A stretch of DNA of 64,000 bases. Origin: Geminisphaera colitermitum TAV2. GTDB lineage: Bacteria > Verrucomicrobiota > Verrucomicrobiia > Opitutales > Opitutaceae. Location of the stretch: NCBI RefSeq assembly GCF_000171235.2, contig NZ_ABEA03000084.1:1-64000 (forward strand), written 5' to 3'. Shown piece after piece: positions 59,041-64,000 of the stretch; position 1 is the first letter of the stretch, and each line of letters starts with the position of its first letter. The translations under genes were made by a program, and so were the position numbers. The notes under the pieces are model-generated. The model searched no databases. It saw nothing but the letters and a program-made list of their open reading frames with translations, and was not told the DNA's origin.

Positions 59041-62000
59041 GTGGACGGTATTTCAAATAGCAGGACAGTGTAAGGTTTGAGAGTCAGCGGAGCATTCGCT
59101 GCAACTGGCACGCGCGCTGAGCTTTGTTCCCATATTTCCGCAGCGTTGCGAGGCAAGGGCCATACCGTGCCAGTGATGGGATCATGCAGTTGGATGGAAC
59201 GGGACTCAGCCGTGCGATTAAGGACGTAAAGGTAGCCTGACTTCCCGTTGCTGAGAGAGGCGGGCACGTAACGGCATTCAACATCGCGAATGAAAGGCGT
59301 TCCCGTGTATGTATCAATCGGATACGGACCGGTCATGAATTTTTCATAGCCAGTCCAAGAGGGATCAACCACGACACGGCCTTTGCCAAGTGTGTGTTCC
59401 CCGGATGTTGCAGCGGCGGCGGTGAGATCGGCAAAAGCCGCAGCAGTTGGCGAATCACTGTGCGGCGTTCCCCATGGATCGAGCGCAAGACAAGCGGGCG
59501 CTGTGAGCCAGAGCGTGCCGCCGTCACGCGCCACCCAATCGCGGAGATGGCGCATGGTGGCGGCATCAAGAGCATTGGCGGTGCCAGCGGCGATCAGCCG
59601 ACGGGCCGCGAAATCGGCAGCGGTGGCACGCCCGGCGTGCAGGATGCGGACGCCGTCACTGTTGCGGTTGAGACGCCAGTAGAGGCTCTCGATTCCGGTA
59701 TGCTCGTCGTGCTGATACGTCCTTTCTCCCTGAGCGAGGTGGCTGTTTTTGTCAAAAAGGAGGGCAACTGGACCATCACCGAGCGTAGCCAAGCGGTCAA
59801 AGACCGGAGCGAGTTGCTGGAGGCGGAGGGAGGCGCGTCCGAGGGCTTCGGTTGCGAGCGGGTAACGCGGATAGGTGTGGGAGTCGCCCGCGTTGCGCCA
59901 GTCGCGACGCGACCACTTCCAGACGATGCCGTAGGAAAGGCCGCGAGCGTAGTTTTCAAACATGAGAAGCGGGCCAGCAGCGGGGTTGGCGGTGTCAAGG
60001 GTGTCAGGGGTGTGGCCGGGGACGAGTTTCCATTCGGTGCATCCGAGAGGTGCGTCGCGGTCAATACCGCGCGCGTAGTCGCAGTAAAAGGGGTTGTTGA
60101 TGCTGCTCCAGTTGTGCGAGGTGGCACCGGCATCGTAGAGCGCCTCGGGATCAATCTGATCGTATCCGAGTCGGTGATACTTTTTCACCCAGACCATCGC
60201 ATCAGGGAGCCTTTGGTGGACGTTGTCGCGCATGAAACGGAAGTGGCTGGCCAAGATTTCCGTGCGGAAGAGTTCCCAGTCGAGGCGGGTGGCGGGGTTG
60301 CCAGGGCGGGCGGCAAAGGTGGTATCGGTGCGAGCTGAGGGGGGAAGAGGAGCGTTTTTGGCAGAGAGGAGTTGGGGGAGCGTAACGGCGTCGATGGAGG
60401 GGAAGGCGGTGTGCCAGCGGGCGTTGGCGCGAGCAATGTTGCCGCCGTCTCGCACGGCGAGCCATTGGCGGAAGGCGGTCTGGTAGTTGGCGGCTTGTTG
60501 TCCGATAGTGTAGCCGGGTTCGTTGGCGGTGCCAACGCTGACGAGGTTGGAAAATTGCGCGAGAGGCGGAAGGACGTCCTCGTAAGCGCTGGCGAGGAGG
60601 GGGCGGGTGCGCGGGTCAAGGATGTCGTAGGGGAGCATGACGTGTCCGGCGTGTGCACTCGTCGGAAGGCTTTTCATGTAATGGGTGCTGAAGAGGAGGT
60701 GGACAGCGAGGCGGTTGCGTTCGGCGGTGCGCAGGCAGTCCGCCAGAAGGGTGTTTTTTTTGTAGGCGCTGGCCGGGATTTCGATGAGGACGCTGTTGAA
60801 GCCAAGGCGGGGGAGGAGGGCGTTGTCGGCAAACTGGCTTGGCTCCATTTGCGAGCCGAAGAGAAGGATGGAGTTCCCGTTCTGCCGGAGGCGTCCGTTG
60901 GGGGCTGTTTTTATCGGGGCGTCGGGGTCGTAGGGATTGGGGATAATTTTTTCCACGACAAGACGAGAGGCGCGCTCATCAAGTTCGCGAGCGGCTTTGT
61001 CGAGGAGGGTTTCGGTCTGGCGGAGAAGGGTATACGCGATGGATCGCTCTTTTTGGCGATTCCAGTCGTCGGGGATGAAGCGGTGCAGGAAGAGGTCGGC
61101 GGTTTCGAGGGTAACGTTGGGTTCGGCGACGGCGATGGCTTGCGCAGCAAGGGCATCGGCGCGGGCGCGAAGCTTTTCTGCGCGAGTGCGGGCGGCGGCG
61201 AGTTTCTCCAAAAAGTCGGCTGGGGCGTAAGCGGTGAACGTCAGGGGGCGCGTCGTGAGAAGCAGGGGGGGGGGGAGGGGCACCGTTCCATCCTGGTGAG
61301 CGGCGAGGACGATTTGGAATGCATGTGGACCGGGAGCAAAAGGAGCAGTTGCGGGCGGCGCGTGACGGAACGCAATGCGCGTGACGGGCGGGCGCAATTC
61401 CACGGACGCCGACGCGAGAACGGGCGGGGGTGTGGCGGGTGCGGCGGGTGCGGCGGGTGCGGCGGGTGCGAGTTGCAGGACGACTTGGACAGGGCGCACA
61501 ACAGCAATGTCGAGTGTGGCGGAAACGGCATCGGTGGTGAGGAGTTCGGAGGGAGAGGTTTGTTGTATCCAGGCTGCCAACACGGGGTCGGAAACCGCGG
61601 CTGGAACGGAGGGCGGTTGCGTGATGAGCGCACCGCCTTCAAGGGGGCGCAGGTTGCGGACGAGAAAGCGCACTTCTTGTTTTTGTGGGACGTCAGGGCG
61701 GCTGATGTCGAGGAGGATGCGAATGCCGGACGGGTATGGATGGCGGTTGGAACCGGCGCGGGTTTCGATCCGGTTCCAACGTCCGGGGACGAGTTGGCCG
61801 AATGTGGTTTGGTAGGCGGGGCCGATGTCCTTGACGGCAAGGGGGAGGCCGACTTGGAGGCGGAGGGAGGGGGGGAGCGGGGTGAGGGGAAACACTTCAA
61901 AGCTGATGCCGCCGAGGGCGGCGCGGTCGAGGGGGGCGGGGAAATTTTTCTGCCAGTGAAGCCAACGTTTTTTCAGGTTGCGGGCGTCGAAAAAAAACTC

Positions 62001-62255
62001 GGTGAGCGGTGCGCCGGTTTCAGGGTCGGTGGCGGGGCGGACTCCGATGCGGTTGCCGTCCGCATGTCCGTTTGGCTTCCATTCCGCAGGTTGGTCGAAG
62101 GTCAGGGCGGTTTGCGGAAAAACGGTTTTTTCCCGGATGTAAGGCGTGGTCGCAGGGTAGGTAATCGCGGTGTCGAGGGCGCCCGTCGCCGCCGCAGCGG
62201 CGATCGGGGACAGGTTAATGGCGGCGAAGAGGAGGGCGGCAAGGCAGCGATGCAT
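59037..62255 (-). CDS. Large secreted clan GH-A glycosidase (GH42-like)
   Basis: The 1072-residue protein has a signal peptide (LAALLFAAINLSPIAAAAA). About 300 residues of beta-rich domains come first. A TIM barrel runs from about 450 (NGNSILLFGSQMEPSQFADNALLPRLGFNSVLIEI), with the probable acid/base Glu in VGTANEPGYTIG and nucleophile Glu in LGCTEWKLV. Then follows a domain like the GH42 trimerisation domain (AGTANALDAATMRHLRDWVARDGGTLWLT) and a final beta domain. The expected activity is beta-galactosidase or a related exo-glycosidase outside the cytoplasm. The downstream lyase fragment is coupled by ATGA. A poly-C tract (sense, 61265-61275) is in frame. Substrate uncertain. Confidence 0.72.
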   Translation of the reverse strand: MHRCLAALLFAAINLSPIAAAAATGALDTAITYPATTPYIREKTVFPQTALTFDQPAEWKPNGHADGNRIGVRPATDPETGAPLTEFFFDARNLKKRWLHWQKNFPAPLDRAALGGISFEVFPLTPLPPSLRLQVGLPLAVKDIGPAYQTTFGQLVPGRWNRIETRAGSNRHPYPSGIRILLDISRPDVPQKQEVRFLVRNLRPLEGGALITQPPSVPAAVSDPVLAAWIQQTSPSELLTTDAVSATLDIAVVRPVQVVLQLAPAAPAAPAAPATPPPVLASASVELRPPVTRIAFRHAPPATAPFAPGPHAFQIVLAAHQDGTVPLPPPLLLTTRPLTFTAYAPADFLEKLAAARTRAEKLRARADALAAQAIAVAEPNVTLETADLFLHRFIPDDWNRQKERSIAYTLLRQTETLLDKAARELDERASRLVVEKIIPNPYDPDAPIKTAPNGRLRQNGNSILLFGSQMEPSQFADNALLPRLGFNSVLIEIPASAYKKNTLLADCLRTAERNRLAVHLLFSTHYMKSLPTSAHAGHVMLPYDILDPRTRPLLASAYEDVLPPLAQFSNLVSVGTANEPGYTIGQQAANYQTAFRQWLAVRDGGNIARANARWHTAFPSIDAVTLPQLLSAKNAPLPPSARTDTTFAARPGNPATRLDWELFRTEILASHFRFMRDNVHQRLPDAMVWVKKYHRLGYDQIDPEALYDAGATSHNWSSINNPFYCDYARGIDRDAPLGCTEWKLVPGHTPDTLDTANPAAGPLLMFENYARGLSYGIVWKWSRRDWRNAGDSHTYPRYPLATEALGRASLRLQQLAPVFDRLATLGDGPVALLFDKNSHLAQGERTYQHDEHTGIESLYWRLNRNSDGVRILHAGRATAADFAARRLIAAGTANALDAATMRHLRDWVARDGGTLWLTAPACLALDPWGTPHSDSPTAAAFADLTAAAATSGEHTLGKGRVVVDPSWTGYEKFMTGPYPIDTYTGTPFIRDVECRYVPASLSNGKSGYLYVLNRTAESRSIQLHDPITGTVWPLPRNAAEIWEQSSARVPVAANAPLTLKPYTVLLFEIPST

Positions 62256-62308
62256 GGTGGGAGAAAAAGGTGATATGTTGCATGGGCAGGAGGAGAGGGG
62301 GGAGGCGG

Positions 62309-63226
62309 CTATGGTGAGTTGCGGGTTTTCAGGACGCGCTCGATAAACTGCGGGATGATAATATTCCCGCCGATCTGGGCGCCGCCGTGGTCAAGACCGC
62401 CCATTTCGTAAAATTCAACGAATGGGTGTCCGCAACTGCGGAGGGCGCTGGCAAAGAGGGCGTTCTCCTCGACGCGGTTGGGTTGTTCTCTCTTCCGGTC
62501 TCCAACAATGAGGCAGAATGGCGGAAGGTTTTTTTCCGCCACCCAATAGAGTGGCGCCCATTCATCAATGATGGGGCGGTATCGGGAAATCGTGTCACCG
62601 AGGGCTTTTTTGACGGTGGCGTGCTTGGCAACCTGACCGCTGACGGGAATGACGCCGGCGAGATTCCCCGGCGCGAATTTGTAGGGGGCGAGCCAGCGCG
62701 GGTCCGTGCCGAGCATCGCCACGATGTAACCGCCAGCGGAACCACCAGCGATAAAGACCTTCTTTGGGTCGCCGCCTCTTGCTGCGATGTTTTGAAGCGT
62801 CCATGCGACAGCGGCGGCGGCATCTTCCAACCATGCGGGGTTTTCCGCCTTGGGCGACAGGCGGTAGCCAACGTCCACGCGGGCAATTTTACCGTTCCCG
62901 ATTTTCTCGAAACTGCGTTTGCCGCCCGTGAGTCCGCCTCCGTAAAACCAGACAAGCGTGGCATAATCGGCGACGTTTTCCGGGTAACGAATATCAAGAA
63001 GGCACTGGGTGTCGCGGTAGCTGTCGGGTTTGGCGGCGGCAATGTCAGCCGGATAATACGGGATGTCCTTTTCGGTGCGCGTAATTACGGGCCGCGCCTG
63101 TTTGGCGTTGACGGAAGCTGCCGTGGAGACGGCGACGGTTTGCGCGGAGATGTTTGTCGCCGCCGTCAGGAAAACGGCAAGCGCGATGGCGAACGGGAAC
63201 CGGAATTTTTCAGGCATGTTTTTCAT
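62309..63226 (-). CDS. Secreted alpha/beta-hydrolase esterase
   Basis: The 305-residue protein has a signal peptide (FPFAIALAVFLTAATNISAQ). The alpha/beta hydrolase features are the oxyanion region LVWFYGGGLTGG, nucleophile Ser163 in VFIAGGSAGGYIVAM, and His in MGGLDHGGAQIG near the C terminus. It resembles carboxylesterase/BD-FAE-type enzymes that remove acyl or feruloyl groups from plant polysaccharides. It precedes the large glycosidase by 53 bp on the same strand, so co-transcription and joint action on a decorated polymer are likely. Two starts (ATG 63226 or 63217) are close together. Confidence 0.8.
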   Translation of the reverse strand: MKNMPEKFRFPFAIALAVFLTAATNISAQTVAVSTAASVNAKQARPVITRTEKDIPYYPADIAAAKPDSYRDTQCLLDIRYPENVADYATLVWFYGGGLTGGKRSFEKIGNGKIARVDVGYRLSPKAENPAWLEDAAAAVAWTLQNIAARGGDPKKVFIAGGSAGGYIVAMLGTDPRWLAPYKFAPGNLAGVIPVSGQVAKHATVKKALGDTISRYRPIIDEWAPLYWVAEKNLPPFCLIVGDRKREQPNRVEENALFASALRSCGHPFVEFYEMGGLDHGGAQIGGNIIIPQFIERVLKTRNSP

Positions 63227-63329
63227 TTTTCAACAGGGAGCGTGCGTGTGAGGGGGAAGGGGGAGGGGGGGGGAGGGCTGCGATTTAACGGCGATCTCAG
63301 CACAAACAAAATAAGCGTCCGTCCCCCCG

Positions 63330-64000
63330 TTACTTATCGTATTCGGCAGTGGTGATGAAGCTGGTTTCGTAGGAGGCGGACCAAGAGGGCGTGCCACGCG
63401 TGAAGTCGGCGCGCGTGAGCGTGCTCACAAGGGCGGCGCGAACGTGTCCATCGAGCCAGCCGGTGCTGACTTTTCCGCGATGGGGGCGCGGCGTGGCCTG
63501 ACGAAGATCATTGGGAAGGCTGGTGAGGGTTTCGGGGCGGATGGCCCCGGAACCAGTGGTGTCAATGATGTAGAGGAGGCGCGAAGGTTCGGGGATGCTG
63601 GAGAGTTGGATGTAGGTGGCGGGGGTGAGGTCGGTGCGGGAAGAGGCCATGCGGGAGAAGCCATAACGCCAGCCGGCACCACTGGTGGTTTTCACGATGC
63701 CGGTGCATTCCTTTTTGTGCGCCCAATTGTAGAGGTCATAGGCGTTGGTCAGCCCGGCGGGCGGGGAAAAGTAAGGGGCGAGATGGTAGGCAACTTCGCC
63801 GTTAGTGGCACCGTGATAGCAGGGAGGCATCCGGCCTTTGTTGTCATCGGCATACATGGGAACGGCGAGGAGGAACTGGCGCATGTTGGAGAGGCATTGC
63901 GCCTGCCGCGCCGAATCGCGAACTCGCCCAGTCACCGGAATGATGATCGCCGCCAAAATGCCGATGATGGCAATGACGGTGAGTAACTCAATGAGGGTGA
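63330..64000 (-). CDS. Pseudopilin (5' end outside window)
   Basis: The listed ORF starts at an internal TTG (63956), but the frame is open to the window edge. It there encodes TLIELLTVIAIIGILAAIIIPV, the prepilin-type helix with Glu at +5, so the start lies beyond 64000. QCLSNMRQFLLAVPMYADDNKGRMPP follows the helix, and STGWLDGHVRAAL is the C-terminal DG motif. It is the third such lone pseudopilin in the window and, like the others, sits beside secreted carbohydrate-active genes (esterase and glycosidase downstream). A G-rich stretch lies in the gap to the esterase gene. Confidence 0.88.
   Translation of the reverse strand, partial: TLIELLTVIAIIGILAAIIIPVTGRVRDSARQAQCLSNMRQFLLAVPMYADDNKGRMPPCYHGATNGEVAYHLAPYFSPPAGLTNAYDLYNWAHKKECTGIVKTTSGAGWRYGFSRMASSRTDLTPATYIQLSSIPEPSRLLYIIDTTGSGAIRPETLTSLPNDLRQATPRPHRGKVSTGWLDGHVRAALVSTLTRADFTRGTPSWSASYETSFITTAEYDK

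Noticed and set aside
60372-62273. 633-residue Gly/Val-rich plus-strand ORF opposite the large glycosidase
   Set aside because: Antisense shadow; the minus strand has a signal peptide and glycosidase motifs.
1-64000. tRNA, rRNA, riboswitch or replication-origin signals
   Set aside because: No cloverleaf with anticodon, rRNA stretch, known aptamer core or DnaA-box cluster was recognised in the intergenic spaces.

Overview
The window looks like a chromosomal segment from a high-GC, glycan-degrading bacterium of the Verrucomicrobiota, most likely Opitutales/Opitutaceae. Three things point there. PEP-CTERM tailed exoproteins occur beside lone pseudopilins with a C-terminal [A/L]DG motif. Secreted beta-helix proteins and glycosidases are dense, with AraC and LacI regulators. 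Most genes lack a clear Shine-Dalgarno sequence. The taxonomic call is inference from gene content only. No rRNA or tRNA was seen.

Layout. 0-5 kb: a GH5-type glycosidase cut by the window edge, a GH38 alpha-mannosidase and a small membrane protein. 5-10 kb: a secretion-type cluster of LamG protein, pseudopilin, beta-helix enzyme and LamG PEP-CTERM protein. 9.7-13.4 kb: two polysaccharide-lyase-like genes (alginate lyase fold, heparinase II/III). 13.4-18.8 kb: an AraC regulator divergent from a sugar module of D-lyxose/D-mannose isomerase, putative six-hairpin glycosidase, PfkB kinase and class II aldolase. 18.9-22.2 kb: a small DUF3185-like membrane protein and a large M50 membrane protease. 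22.3-24.9 kb: a GH10 xylanase divergent from a LacI regulator over a palindromic operator. 25-28 kb: a three-gene operon resembling E. coli yjfL-yjfC (DUF350-like membrane protein, ATP-grasp ligase, unknown protein). 28-31 kb: M42 peptidase and recQ. 31.3-32.8 kb: an IS110-family element between two 80-bp direct repeats. 33-38.5 kb: a sugar or sugar-acid module (TIM-barrel isomerase, Gfo/Idh/MocA dehydrogenase, enolase-superfamily protein, sodium/solute symporter), followed by an AraC regulator. 39.8-46.2 kb, minus strand: a CE7-like esterase, then an operon of PEP-CTERM protein, two beta-helix proteins and a pseudopilin. 46.4-47.5 kb: another Gfo/Idh/MocA gene. 47.7-52.9 kb: an unusual Fur-family regulator followed by sufC, sufB, sufD and sufT. 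53-55.5 kb: a membrane-anchored DUF3857/transglutaminase protein. 55.7-64 kb: an oligogalacturonate lyase, a DUF1016 nuclease, an RHH/PIN toxin-antitoxin pair, a truncated second lyase copy, a large clan-A glycosidase, an esterase and a third pseudopilin cut by the window end.

Much of the gene content fits one theme: outer polysaccharide attack, uptake, and isomerase-kinase-aldolase or dehydratase catabolism, under AraC/LacI control. Two repeated promoter elements support that. One of about 65 bp precedes both the lyxose module and the 5-kb secretion cluster. One of 39 bp precedes the 33-kb, 45-kb and 46-kb transcription units.

The non-coding DNA is unusually rich. Long poly-C tracts on the sense strand lie just upstream of start codons or in frame inside genes. 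Intergenic spaces carry several families of REP-like palindromes and long inverted repeats built from short tandem words. The best candidates for undescribed biology are the poly-C tracts, the two promoter elements, the lyase duplication enclosing a DUF1016 plus toxin-antitoxin island, the candidate IS110 bridge RNA, and the Fur-like regulator fused in context to the suf operon.
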